This document shows, in pieces, positions 15,538 to 24,096 of a stretch of 34,445 nt of DNA. The notes below the pieces were generated by a model. That model was given only the letters and a program-made list of their open reading frames with translations. It was not told where the DNA came from and did not search any database. The stretch is taken from positions 1 through 34,445 of the forward strand of contig JAQXBM010000053.1 in NCBI GenBank assembly GCA_029252405.1. The letters run 5' to 3'. Made by a program: the position numbers and the translations under genes. Each line of letters begins with the position of its first letter. Position 1 is the stretch's first letter. This DNA comes from Crocinitomicaceae bacterium. Lineage in GTDB: Bacteria; Bacteroidota; Bacteroidia; Flavobacteriales_D; Crocinitomicaceae.

Positions 15538-17813
15538 AACTCACTCAACTTAAACGAAGTTCTCCCAACAGAAATTCGCGTCTTCGCCAATTTCTTATTA
15601 AATCTATCGATGACTTTGCTTGCGTCCTCTCGCGACAAATACGCTCCTGCCAATACATTGATTTCTCCTTTAAACGCCATCAAAATGGAATGCGTGCGAT
15701 ACGCTGAGAGAATATCATTCTTCGATAATCCAAATCTGGACATCGCGGCGTTAAAGCTGTTATTGTTGATGGTGAGAGAAGAACGAACAGGATCAGTGAA
15801 AGAATTCACATTCACCTCAATGTTTCTTCCCATGTTGATGAACAATTCTGATTTCCGCAATCGCAAGAAGGAAGAATCCATTTTGGCGTCAGCACTAGGG
15901 TAGCGATTCAACTCTTCAGGTTTGTACGCCTTCACCGTTTGCGTTCCATTCCAATTTCCAATTCCTTGTCCGCGCCCTATGATGTCGAAATCCACTTTTC
16001 TATCGAGTAATCCCTCAAAGAAAATGAGCAATGCTACGCTGTCTTTGTCCGAGAAGAGTTTGTTCGGAAGCTCCCATTTGTCTGATGCAAAAACATCGTT
16101 CAATTCTAGGTTGATGCGTGCATCGTAGTTGGGTTCCGCGTCAATTAGGTTGATGTGCAGCATCACTTCATCTGCATTCTTCGAAAGAGAGGATTCTGGA
16201 ATGGCAATCAATCTGATTTCAAAATCTTCGACCTTATCCGATGGCTTGAATTGGAATTCTTGCGTCAGAATGTCAAATGTGGTTGAATCTTGGAAGGTAT
16301 ACAATCCGTCTTCCTCTGTGTAGCTCGCCCAATTGAGTCCCATTTGCGCTTTGTACGTATCCAATTTACGCTGGTAAGTAGCTAATAAATCCAATGCTTC
16401 TTGTTTCTTGATTTCCAGTTCGGCAATGTTCTTTTTATATCCTTCGAATTGGGCGTATAATCCAACAATGGAGTTTTGCAATTTCTTTCTATCCTTTCGA
16501 TTAGAACTAGTCGTTGGTGTTCCGTCAAATGTTCCTGTTCCAGCCTTGATAGCTCTTCGTTTTGAACGTTTTACTTGGCGTGAAGGTTTGTTGGAAGTCG
16601 TAACGGGGGAGTATCCCAAATCAGAATACTCTTTTTCCTTCTTCTCAATTTTTAATTCCGTTTGATCCTTTTTCTTGATGTTGTATTCAATCCAATAATC
16701 GAATCCTTTTTTGCCGTAGATTTTGTCATTTAGCTTGGCAATTTTGTTGAACTCTAGATCGTTGATGATACTCTGAAATGTCTTTCCATCAGAAAAAGTC
16801 GAATCAGGGGAGAGGAAACGTGTTTGTCCTGACCCGAACAAGTGATAACTCAATCCATTTCTTTCAATGACAACTGTTGTTTGTTTCTCGGTGTTGTAGC
16901 CCCAAACATCAAAGTGAATGTTCGTGTGGCGATTGTTCCCAACAGTTTTAAAGTCATTCGTCACAAAGCGCATCGGCTCGATTTTCGAAATCGTTTTCTT
17001 TTTTGATTCTGTTTTTTCAATGTAAACCGAGTAGGGGAAGAGTCCGACTGCTTTTGGTAAGCCTTTGTTCCATCGGCCTTTTTCGTCTTTTTCACGTTCT
17101 TCCAACATTCCTGTTGTACTACTTCCATCACCAGCCGCAACGAGTACATTCACGAAGGTGTCTGCTTGTCCACCGAGAGCGCGATAGATTTCTTCTGCGC
17201 GACCATCAATATACGTGTTAATCGCAAAATTGATTGCTTCCAGGGTTTTCAGCTGATCATTTTCATCTGTGAAACGCAAGGACTCAAGCATCGCGATTTT
17301 GTCATCCAACGCAAGACTTGGATTCATGACTTGCTGTAATTTCGGATGTGGTTTTTGAACGCCATCACTCATTTTCAGCGTACTTGCTGGAAGCTTCATC
17401 ATTAGCAGCTTCTCGTACTTATCGTATTCGTTCTGGTATTCCTTTAAATCTTTTGGGTTCGCACGTTTGGCGAGCAAGGTCTTATTTAGTTCCCAAAGCG
17501 CCATCTTATTCGCAGCTTCGGCAATTAGTCCTTTTGGTGATTTCGCAATTTCCTCTTTTCGAATGACCAAAGTCTCAGGTTCATTGATAATCACCAATTC
17601 GATGGAATCATAATTCAATGCGCCATTGAAGAATTTTATTTCGGGCCCTTGGTAATCGAAGTAGCGTCCGAAATTCTGATTCAAAATGGGACTTTTCTTC
17701 ACGACATGAAACAAATACGCACGTTCTTCAGGAGTCAAACCTTCATTGATTTGTGCCTGGGAATGAGTTGAAAGCGTAAGAAATAGTACTAAAAAGAGTA
17801 GATGTTTTACCAT
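15534..17813 (-). CDS. Large secreted protein of unknown function
   Basis: This 759-residue protein has a signal peptide (MVKHLLFLVLFLTLSTHSQAQ) and no lipobox or sorting domain. The N-terminal half is mixed alpha/beta and includes a region around 225-260 with VLVAAGDGSSTTGMLEERE and KGLPKAVGLFPYSVYIEK. A highly basic patch rich in Lys/Arg (about 410-450, SRQVKRSKRRAIKAG) is followed by a helical, probably coiled-coil stretch (about 450-500). The C-terminal half (about 510-759) is beta-rich with KWELPNKLFSDKDSVALLIF and LTINNNSFNAAMSRFGL. I cannot name a family. The gene is alone on its strand between a convergent beta-barrel gene and a gene with its own terminator, so it is probably transcribed singly. 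Likely periplasmic or outer-membrane-associated. Confidence 0.75.
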   Translation of the reverse strand: MVKHLLFLVLFLTLSTHSQAQINEGLTPEERAYLFHVVKKSPILNQNFGRYFDYQGPEIKFFNGALNYDSIELVIINEPETLVIRKEEIAKSPKGLIAEAANKMALWELNKTLLAKRANPKDLKEYQNEYDKYEKLLMMKLPASTLKMSDGVQKPHPKLQQVMNPSLALDDKIAMLESLRFTDENDQLKTLEAINFAINTYIDGRAEEIYRALGGQADTFVNVLVAAGDGSSTTGMLEEREKDEKGRWNKGLPKAVGLFPYSVYIEKTESKKKTISKIEPMRFVTNDFKTVGNNRHTNIHFDVWGYNTEKQTTVVIERNGLSYHLFGSGQTRFLSPDSTFSDGKTFQSIINDLEFNKIAKLNDKIYGKKGFDYWIEYNIKKKDQTELKIEKKEKEYSDLGYSPVTTSNKPSRQVKRSKRRAIKAGTGTFDGTPTTSSNRKDRKKLQNSIVGLYAQFEGYKKNIAELEIKKQEALDLLATYQRKLDTYKAQMGLNWASYTEEDGLYTFQDSTTFDILTQEFQFKPSDKVEDFEIRLIAIPESSLSKNADEVMLHINLIDAEPNYDARINLELNDVFASDKWELPNKLFSDKDSVALLIFFEGLLDRKVDFDIIGRGQGIGNWNGTQTVKAYKPEELNRYPSADAKMDSSFLRLRKSELFINMGRNIEVNVNSFTDPVRSSLTINNNSFNAAMSRFGLSKNDILSAYRTHSILMAFKGEINVLAGAYLSREDASKVIDRFNKKLAKTRISVGRTSFKLSEF

Positions 17814-17993
17814 ATAATAATAACGTTACTCGAATATAACCGAAAACGCCGCAAAGGTCACAGTATAATTGAGAAAACTATCAACAATTGGTTGGGTATT
17901 TTCTTTTTTCAAAAACCGATTTCTTTGAACTAGTCGGTTTTGTCAGACTCAACAATTCTAATCTTTTTATGGATATACTTAATTAAAAGGCAC

Positions 17994-18033
17994 AAAAAAA
18001 TCCCGACGATCCGTCAGTTGACGGATGTCGGGA
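17994..18033 (-). terminator. Rho-independent terminator
   Basis: TCCCGACGATCCGTC (18001-18015) pairs with GACGGATGTCGGGA (18020-18033) as a 14 bp stem with one bulged base and an AGTT loop. On the minus strand it is followed by seven T residues (17994-18000). It lies 26 bp beyond the stop of the T9SS cargo gene at 18060 and should end that transcript before the next minus-strand gene. Confidence 0.9.
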
Positions 18034-18059
18034 CTAGAAGTTAGTCGTCTAAGTAAATA

Positions 18060-19094
18060 CTATTGCTTCACGATAGTTTTCGTACCAGAAGCACCATTAC
18101 TTGTCACTTTCAAAAGATACATGCCAGTGTTAAAGTTTGAAAGATCAATTGACGAGCCATTGATAGCTTTTTGTGTTAATAACAAACGTCCGCTTTGGTC
18201 ATAAACCGTTGCTGTTGCGTCTGCATCAAACTCTCCGTTCAACGTTACGTTTCCGTTTGTTGGGTTCGGGTAAGTTTCGAATTCGATTAACTCATTTGAG
18301 AACAAACCAACAGAGTTTGTTGGATCTACAGTAGACAATACAATTGAGTTATCTGCCAATGGAAGACCTCCACCTGGTTGTTGAATCAACAAACGAGATA
18401 AAGTCAATACTGGAAGATTTGAGTTTGTGATGTCGTAGTACTCATATTGTGTACGAACGATTTCCAAATCTCCGAACAATGCAATGTTTGTCGTCGATGT
18501 GTCAATCATTTTGTAACGGATCGCATCAGTAATAGAAGAACCATCAGGTAATAACAATGTTCCTTGTCCATCAATCCAAGCGTAGCAGTTTCCAGATGCC
18601 GCAGGGCTTTGTGGAATTCCGTTAAACTCGAAGTACAAAGTACCGTCATATGCATCAGTTAATGAGCTTCCATTTGAGAATGGGTATTCAACTAATTTTT
18701 CTTCATCTGTATCGAAAACAGCAACCAACTCACCAAATGATGGCTCATTGAAAACGAATCCTTGAGAAACCCGCTCAATTGAAGTTGAGTTGAAGTAAGT
18801 CTCGAGAGAACTTTCAACTTTAATTGTTTTTGTCGATGTTGGGAACGAAGCTGCGTTTGGAGCAGTTGTAGCATCTTCAATGCTCACCGTACGGATAACG
18901 TTCGGGTATTTTGCTAGTGCTGAGTAATCCCACGTTACAGCTGAACCTGTCGTTGATTCATAAACGTTCGCGAATGAATCACACAAAAACATTTGTTGTG
19001 TTTCTCCAATTGCTGGCTCATTAGCCTGAGTTAAACTCTGCGCTAATCCTGTAAATGAGGTAGCTAAAGTGGCAGCGAGTAATATTCTTTTCAT
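18060..19094 (-). CDS. Secreted protein with type IX secretion C-terminal sorting domain
   Basis: This 344-residue protein has an N-terminal signal peptide (MKRILLAATLATSFTGLAQ). A central beta-rich region of about 250 residues of unknown fold follows (for example AVTWDYSALAKYPNVIRTV). The C-terminal type A sorting domain spans about 270-344: YPNPTNGNVTL (275-285), a beta-sandwich with ATVYDQSGRLLLTQ, LSNFNTGMYLLKV (318-330) and the basic end TKTIVKQ. Such proteins cross the outer membrane through the type IX (Por) system, where the domain is removed and cargo is released or attached to surface lipopolysaccharide. Other T9SS components are not in this window. It has its own promoter box and a strong terminator, so it is a single-gene unit. 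Cargo function unknown. Confidence 0.92.
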   Translation of the reverse strand: MKRILLAATLATSFTGLAQSLTQANEPAIGETQQMFLCDSFANVYESTTGSAVTWDYSALAKYPNVIRTVSIEDATTAPNAASFPTSTKTIKVESSLETYFNSTSIERVSQGFVFNEPSFGELVAVFDTDEEKLVEYPFSNGSSLTDAYDGTLYFEFNGIPQSPAASGNCYAWIDGQGTLLLPDGSSITDAIRYKMIDTSTTNIALFGDLEIVRTQYEYYDITNSNLPVLTLSRLLIQQPGGGLPLADNSIVLSTVDPTNSVGLFSNELIEFETYPNPTNGNVTLNGEFDADATATVYDQSGRLLLTQKAINGSSIDLSNFNTGMYLLKVTSNGASGTKTIVKQ

Positions 19095-19109
19095 AGGTCA
19101 AAAATTTGT

Positions 19110-19142
19110 CAAACTTAGATATTTCAAATCAAAAAGACAAAA
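19110..19142 (-). promoter_or_regulatory. Bacteroidota-type promoter of the T9SS cargo gene
   Basis: On the minus strand TAAGTTTG (19117-19110) matches the -7 consensus TAnnTTTG, and TTTTG (19142-19138) lies 20 bases upstream, as expected for the -33 element. The -7 box is 16 bases before the ATG at 19094. This is the most complete promoter in the window. Confidence 0.6.
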
Positions 19143-19176
19143 GCTTGCGGAATCAAGTTAAATCCAACAAAGCAAT

Positions 19177-19203
19177 TATCTTTGTCTCCTTAACGAGGAA
19201 AGA
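19177..19203 (+). promoter_or_regulatory. Candidate -7 box and ribosome binding site of the RND transporter gene
   Basis: TATCTTTG (19177-19184) matches TAnnTTTG; a -33 TTG is not at the right distance. GAGGAAAGA (19195-19203) lies 6 bases before the ATG at 19210 and is an unusually good ribosome binding site for this phylum, which supports that start. Confidence 0.45.
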
Positions 19204-19209
19204 ATCTAA

Positions 19210-21489
19210 ATGGTTGGCGAATCTACCTTTAAAAAATATGTTTGGATCAGTTTAGTCTGTTTCATTGCAATATCTGCATTCTTTGGGTATCAAATTACAA
19301 ACTTGAAATTCGATTATGATTTCGAGAAATTTTTCCCAATAAACGATAACGAAACTGACTTCTTCTTTGATTATCGCGATAAATTCGAGTCGGATAACGA
19401 CTTCCTATTAATTGCCATTGAGAACAACTCAGGAGTTTTCGAGAAGGAGTTTTTGGAGGATGTTCATCATGTCACAAAGAAGCTTGAAAAGTCAAAATAC
19501 GTGCAGTTTGTTACGTCAATTACCACCATGGAAGAGCAGTTCTTTCACATGGGAGGTGGCACAACGAAGAAGAAATACATTGATTTCTCAAAGTACGAGC
19601 GAGAACGCGATTCCGTTCGAGTGTTTGAAAAAGATGAAATCATCAATTCCTTGGTCGCAGAGGACGGAAAGTCCATTTGTCTTTTTGTTCGCCACGAAGA
19701 TTTTCTTTCAAAGAAAAAGAGCGATGAACTGATCATAGGCATTGAAAAGCTACTCACTAAAAAGAAGTTTGACAACTACAGACTTGCAGGTCGATCTATA
19801 GGGCAGCAGTTTTATATCGATAAGATGTCTACCGAAATGCTCTTTTTCGTTGGATTGAGTGCCGTTCTGATTGTGTTCTTCCTATTCATAGCCTTCAAAT
19901 CTGCTTGGGGAATTTTGATCCCACAGGTTGTTATCGTTGGGGGTATGGTTTGGGTGATTGGCGGCATGGGCTTATTCAATGAGCCTATTAACATTATCCT
20001 TATTGTTCTTCCGTCTATCATGTTCATTGTTTCGATGTCGGATGTAATCCACCTTGTTTCCAGGTATCTGGATGCACTGAGGACGGAGGAAAACAATTTC
20101 GCGGCCATTAAACTCGCTGTGAAGGAAGTTGGTCTTGCCACCTTATTGACATCAATTACAACTGCAATCGGTTTCTTCTCCTTGTATTTTGTGCGGGTTC
20201 AACCCATTCAAGTGTTCGGTGTCGTAATGGGAATTGGTGTATTGGTAGCATTTCTACTGACGTTTTTGACCTTACCGGCACTGTTTTATATTGCACCGGG
20301 TCCAAAATTCGTTCGAGAGAACAAGAAAGACCATTATTGGTTGAAATACCTTCGAAATTGGTTTGTGACAGTATTGAAATACCGCAAGCGAGTTTTGATA
20401 GCAGGATTAGCAGTTGTTGTTATTAGTTTGATTGGTACCTTCCAAATGACGAGTAACAACTTCATCATGGATGATTTGGATCCAAACGAGCCGCTAAAAC
20501 TAGATTTTGATTATCTCGATAAGCATTATGGAGGTGTCCGTCCGTTTGAGATGTCTGTTACAGTAAAGGATTCAACGAAGAATGTTTGGGACCTGGATGT
20601 TTTGAATCAGGTCGACTCTCTTCAGCAGTACATTCAGAATGTATACAAAGCGGAGGTAAAAACTTCCTTGGTGAGCACCTTGAAAGTATTCAACAGAAGT
20701 GCAAATTCAGGATCTAGAGAGTTCTTTGAATTGCCGTCATCCAAACGGAAAATTAGAAAATACCGACGATTCCTCAGAATGGCCGGAGGAGGTAAGTTCA
20801 TTCGAACATTTGTCGATTCTACAGAAAACGTGATGCGAATTAGTGGTTCTCTGCCCGATGTAGGAAACATTGAGATATCGAAGCGAAACGTCAAGCTCGA
20901 AAAGTACATCTCTGAGTTTGAAAAGAGTGGGTTGGTTGATTACCAGGTGACTGGAACGGCTCACTTGATTGATAAAAATATCAGTTATTTATCGTCCAGT
21001 TTGGTGATGGGGCTTGCGCTTTCAATTCTAATTGTAGCATTGATCATTGGATTAATCTACCGTTCTGTTCCAATTCTGATTATCAGTATTGTTCCAAACG
21101 TACTGCCGTTGATATTTATTGCGGGAATCATGGGGTACACGGGAATCGAGTTGAAAACAACAACAGCGATCATCTTCACCATTGCCTTTGGGATCGCCGT
21201 CGATGATACCATACACTTCCTCGGAAAGTTTAAGTACGAACTGATGAAGGGTCACAGCAAATTATATGCACTAAAAAGAAGTTACCTAACGACGGGTAAA
21301 GCCATGATTTTAACGACGTTAATATTGTGTGCTGGATTCCTACTCTTGGTTTTCTCTAGTTTCTTAGGAACGTACTACATGGGATTAATGCTCTGTATTA
21401 CCCTGTTTGTCGCACTCGTCGCAGATTTAACGCTTTTACCTGTTCTTCTGCTGTATTTCTACAACCCAAAAAAGAAGAAGAAGGGATAA
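19210..21489 (+). CDS. RND superfamily transporter, MMPL/SSD type
   Basis: This 759-residue inner-membrane protein has the duplicated RND layout: one membrane helix (about 10-28), a large extracytoplasmic domain (30-205), five helices (about 210-365), one helix (about 395-412), a second large domain (415-605), and five more helices to the end. The proton-relay positions are recognisable in SMSDVIHLVSRYLDA (Asp278) and FGIAVDDTIHFLGKF (Asp665, Asp666). It is much smaller than AcrB-type pumps (about 1000 residues) and fits the MMPL/hopanoid-exporter-like group that moves lipids or other hydrophobic molecules. No membrane-fusion or outer-membrane partner gene is adjacent. The next gene, an NhaC antiporter, starts 41 bp downstream on the same strand. 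Substrate unknown. Confidence 0.9.
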   Translation: MVGESTFKKYVWISLVCFIAISAFFGYQITNLKFDYDFEKFFPINDNETDFFFDYRDKFESDNDFLLIAIENNSGVFEKEFLEDVHHVTKKLEKSKYVQFVTSITTMEEQFFHMGGGTTKKKYIDFSKYERERDSVRVFEKDEIINSLVAEDGKSICLFVRHEDFLSKKKSDELIIGIEKLLTKKKFDNYRLAGRSIGQQFYIDKMSTEMLFFVGLSAVLIVFFLFIAFKSAWGILIPQVVIVGGMVWVIGGMGLFNEPINIILIVLPSIMFIVSMSDVIHLVSRYLDALRTEENNFAAIKLAVKEVGLATLLTSITTAIGFFSLYFVRVQPIQVFGVVMGIGVLVAFLLTFLTLPALFYIAPGPKFVRENKKDHYWLKYLRNWFVTVLKYRKRVLIAGLAVVVISLIGTFQMTSNNFIMDDLDPNEPLKLDFDYLDKHYGGVRPFEMSVTVKDSTKNVWDLDVLNQVDSLQQYIQNVYKAEVKTSLVSTLKVFNRSANSGSREFFELPSSKRKIRKYRRFLRMAGGGKFIRTFVDSTENVMRISGSLPDVGNIEISKRNVKLEKYISEFEKSGLVDYQVTGTAHLIDKNISYLSSSLVMGLALSILIVALIIGLIYRSVPILIISIVPNVLPLIFIAGIMGYTGIELKTTTAIIFTIAFGIAVDDTIHFLGKFKYELMKGHSKLYALKRSYLTTGKAMILTTLILCAGFLLLVFSSFLGTYYMGLMLCITLFVALVADLTLLPVLLLYFYNPKKKKKG

Positions 21490-21530
21490 GAAATTCCTTA
21501 TTTTTGGCTGCTTAACACTAAATTCAATTC

Positions 21531-23141
21531 ATGACAGTTCAATCGAAAAAAGAAGCGCACTTTTTAGTTGCATTGATTCCAATAATCATTTTGGTTGGTC
21601 TGCTTTATTTGAATGTGGTGATTTACGGCGAGGACGCGACCTACGGTCCAAATCAAATTGCATTGTTATCGGCTGCTGCCATTGCTACAGTGATCGGTTT
21701 CACGTTGAAATATTCATGGGATGAAATCCAAAGTGGAATTGTAAAAAGTATAAAATCCGCCTTACCTGCAATTATTATTTTATTGTTGATTGGAGCACTA
21801 GCTGGTACTTGGATGATTTCTGGAGTTGTACCAACAATGATCTACTATGGATTGAAGATTTTGAGCCCTACCATATTTCTGTTCGCGGCGTGCATTATCA
21901 GTGCAATTGTTGCGATGGCAACGGGAAGTTCCTGGAGCACTATTGCTACAGTAGGGTTGGCATTGTTGGGTATTGGAACTGTTCTTGGTATTCATGCTGG
22001 AGTTGTCGCGGGGGCGATCATTTCGGGAGCTTATTTTGGAGATAAAATGTCACCATTGTCTGACACAACGAACTTAGCGCCAGCAATGGCAGGTACGGAT
22101 TTGATCACGCACATCCGCTACATGGGCCTCACAACTGTTCCTTCAATAGCAATTACTCTCATAATATTTTTGATCTGGGGTTTCTCGATAGATTCGGTTC
22201 CAAGCCAACAAGGAGTCGATGGTATCTTAACACTTTTGGAATCGAATTTCGAGATTTCTCCTGTCCTTTTCCTTGTTCCTGCAGTTGTAATATTTCTTAT
22301 TGTGAAAAAGGTTTCCGCAATTCCATCACTATTTATTGGAGTTGTTTTGGGTGCTGTTTTTGCCCTGATTTTTCAGCCAGATTTGGTGAAAAAGATTGCA
22401 GGCACGAATGATTACGGCTTGGCTTCTTATACGACGTCTGTAAACGCAACGTTTGGAGAGATTTCTATTCTTGGTGATGATCATGATACATTTGAAGTTC
22501 TTCAGGAAAATAACCCGAAGCTTTTTGATAAAGAGAATCCTAAACCAGGAAGTCCTGAAGTGAAAGAAGCAATATTGAACTCTTCCATTGAGTCTGTTGA
22601 ATATCGCGAAATTCTAGCATCGAACTATGTGACTTATGGTGCGATTCATAAGCTTTTTGGATCTGGAGGAATGTCAGGAATGATGAATACTATCTGGCTC
22701 ATCATCTGCGCGATGTGTTTCGGTGGGGTGATGGAAGCCTGTGGATTATTGCAGAAAATCACGAAGTCAATTGTGTCAATCGTGAAATCAGCGGGGTCCT
22801 TAATTGCGACAACTGCAGCGACTTGCATATTCTTCAATGTCACAGCTTCAGATCAATATTTGGCGATTGTCGTTCCAGGTCGAATGTATTCGGATACCTA
22901 CCGCGATCGTGGTTTGGCTCCTGAGAATTTAAGTCGAACATTGGAAGATTCTGGAACCGTAACCTCAGTGCTTGTGCCTTGGAATACCTGTGGTGCTGCT
23001 CAATCAAGTGTTTTGGGTGTGGCGACAGGTGAATATGCGATCTATTGCTTTTTCAATATTATCAGTCCAATTATGACTGTTGTTTTTGCGTTCGCTAAGA
23101 TTAAAATTAAGCGATTGAAGTCTTCCGAAACGGCAAGTTAA
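21531..23141 (+). CDS. Na+/H+ antiporter NhaC family protein
   Basis: This 536-residue inner-membrane transporter of the NhaC/ArsB-NhaD-like ion transporter superfamily should exchange sodium (or an organic cation or acid) for protons. The NhaC hallmark is visible as ATGSSWSTIATVGLAL followed by SGAYFGDKMSPLSDTTNLAP (about 164-185). The second repeat has the matching FFNVTASDQYLAIVVPGRMY and GTVTSVLVPWNTCGAAQSSV. About eleven to twelve hydrophobic helices are seen, with a longer polar loop (about 285-365) between the halves. It follows the RND gene by 41 bp, so co-transcription is likely. The true substrate could be malate/lactate or similar, as in MleN-type relatives. Confidence 0.92.
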   Translation: MTVQSKKEAHFLVALIPIIILVGLLYLNVVIYGEDATYGPNQIALLSAAAIATVIGFTLKYSWDEIQSGIVKSIKSALPAIIILLLIGALAGTWMISGVVPTMIYYGLKILSPTIFLFAACIISAIVAMATGSSWSTIATVGLALLGIGTVLGIHAGVVAGAIISGAYFGDKMSPLSDTTNLAPAMAGTDLITHIRYMGLTTVPSIAITLIIFLIWGFSIDSVPSQQGVDGILTLLESNFEISPVLFLVPAVVIFLIVKKVSAIPSLFIGVVLGAVFALIFQPDLVKKIAGTNDYGLASYTTSVNATFGEISILGDDHDTFEVLQENNPKLFDKENPKPGSPEVKEAILNSSIESVEYREILASNYVTYGAIHKLFGSGGMSGMMNTIWLIICAMCFGGVMEACGLLQKITKSIVSIVKSAGSLIATTAATCIFFNVTASDQYLAIVVPGRMYSDTYRDRGLAPENLSRTLEDSGTVTSVLVPWNTCGAAQSSVLGVATGEYAIYCFFNIISPIMTVVFAFAKIKIKRLKSSETAS

Positions 23142-23170
23142 TTCAATGATTGGTCTTAAGGTAGGGTCTG

Positions 23171-23193
23171 CGCATTGAGCGGAGTCGAAATGC
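23171..23193. repeat. Copy of the REP-like dispersed repeat
   Basis: CGCATTGAGCGGAGTCGAAATGC; the reverse complement GCATTTCGACTCCGCTCAATGCG resembles CCATTTCGACAGGCTCAATGCG at 4190-4212. The short arms GCATT and AATGC can pair. It lies between the convergent NhaC and XRE regulator genes. Function unknown; possibly a transcript-end element. Confidence 0.5.
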
Positions 23194-23212
23194 AATCTAG
23201 AATGAGCTCAGC

Positions 23213-23947
23213 TCACTTCTTCTCACTCATGAACTTCTTCAGCGTATCCTCCAATTCCGAAATCCGATTCGTCAACAAAACGTGCTCAAAGTTCCGCTGT
23301 TTCGAGGAAATCACCGATTGAAGTCGCCATACTTTATCAACCTTATTCAATTGAATACTCTCCAACTTAGATTCCTTCTGAATTCCTCTCAATTCGATTG
23401 TTTTTCCATCAATGAAACAAATGCCAGTAATCAACTTATTGTTGATCCAAAATGCATGAATAAATCCATGTTGAATCTCTGTAGATTGAATTCGCTTCAA
23501 CAAAAGAATATCTCCTTCAGAAATTCCATCCGTTCCCTCCAAATGATGTCCAGCGTGCTTCAGTGCGATGTCAGCTCCGTGTTCCTTCGGTACCGAAATC
23601 TGATCTTTCGACTTTCCAAGTGACAAGAACTTTCGAACGTCGCCTTGAGTGATGTAGGGGAGGGAAACCACTTTGCTTTCTTTGGATCGATGGCTGCTAA
23701 AATCGTTGTCTTTTACGTCGTTAAATCCAGAGAGGTCGTTAACACTCAGTTCCTTATTGACAAAATCGTCTAGGCTTATACTAAAATAATTAGCTATTCG
23801 CGTGACTGTGTCAATTTTTGGCTGAGCTCGACCTTCTTCGTATGACCCTATGTTTGCTCGACTTAGATCAAATAACTTAGCAAAGTCAGACTGGCTCAAT
23901 CCTTTGAGTGAACGCAGTTTCTTGATGTTCTTATTAATCGCTTGCAT
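23213..23947 (-). CDS. XRE family transcriptional regulator with degenerate S24 (LexA/CI-like) domain
   Basis: This 244-residue protein has an N-terminal XRE helix-turn-helix at about 6-62 (KKLRSLKGLSQSDFAKLFDL, then SRANIGSYEEGRAQPKIDTV) and a linker (65-110). The C-terminal domain at about 117-210 is like the S24 peptidase/LexA-CI dimerisation domain, with SEGDILLLKRI (143-153) as its GD-strand landmark. The catalytic serine motif (normally GDSM) reads AGHH (132-135), and the lysine position falls in NKLITGICF, so self-cleavage is unlikely. A C-terminal helix (about 219-244) could form a coiled coil. It is divergent from the PspA/flotillin operon, with an inverted repeat in between, so it most likely represses itself and that operon. 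What it senses is unknown. Confidence 0.88.
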   Translation of the reverse strand: MQAINKNIKKLRSLKGLSQSDFAKLFDLSRANIGSYEEGRAQPKIDTVTRIANYFSISLDDFVNKELSVNDLSGFNDVKDNDFSSHRSKESKVVSLPYITQGDVRKFLSLGKSKDQISVPKEHGADIALKHAGHHLEGTDGISEGDILLLKRIQSTEIQHGFIHAFWINNKLITGICFIDGKTIELRGIQKESKLESIQLNKVDKVWRLQSVISSKQRNFEHVLLTNRISELEDTLKKFMSEKK

Positions 23948-23951
23948 AAGT

Positions 23952-23959
23952 CAAAGGTA
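23952..23959 (-). promoter_or_regulatory. Candidate -7 box of the XRE regulator gene
   Basis: The minus strand reads TACCTTTG (TAnnTTTG), only 4 bases before the ATG at 23947. If used, the transcript would start at or next to the start codon, giving a leaderless or nearly leaderless mRNA. The inverted repeat at 23960-23988 lies directly upstream, where the -33 contact would be. Confidence 0.4.
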
Positions 23960-23988
23960 ATTATTTTTAGCAAAATACTAAAAATAAT
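23960..23988. promoter_or_regulatory. Inverted repeat, probable operator
   Basis: ATTATTTTTAG (23960-23970) and CTAAAAATAAT (23978-23988) are perfect reverse complements with a 7-base spacer CAAAATA. It sits between the divergent -7 boxes at 23952-23959 and 24012-24019. Twofold symmetry suits a dimeric XRE regulator, and the adjacent gene encodes one. Confidence 0.6.
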
Positions 23989-24044
23989 AGCATTTATTTA
24001 AAAAAAATGTGTATGTTTGAATTGTTGACAACGCAAAATACTAA
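23970..24044 (+). repeat. 12 bp direct repeat flanking the operon promoter
   Basis: GCAAAATACTAA occurs at 23970-23981 (overlapping the inverted repeat) and again at 24033-24044. The offset of 63 bp equals about six DNA helical turns, so both copies face the same side of the helix and flank the -7 box at 24012-24019. This fits a main and an auxiliary operator. Inference from spacing and sequence. Confidence 0.5.
24012..24019 (+). promoter_or_regulatory. Candidate -7 box of the PspA/flotillin/AAA+ operon
   Basis: TATGTTTG matches TAnnTTTG. It is 77 bases before the ATG at 24097. No good -33 TTG is seen at the standard distance, which would fit a weak or regulated promoter. Confidence 0.45.
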
Positions 24045-24096
24045 TTCACGTGCTATTCAAACTGTACGTAATCACACATGAAAATTAATTAAAAAT

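Noticed and set aside
17912-17941. 8 bp inverted repeat AAAACCGA/TCGGTTTT upstream of the 759-residue protein gene
   Set aside because: A 14-base loop, no T-run and no link to a promoter; could be chance in AT-rich DNA.
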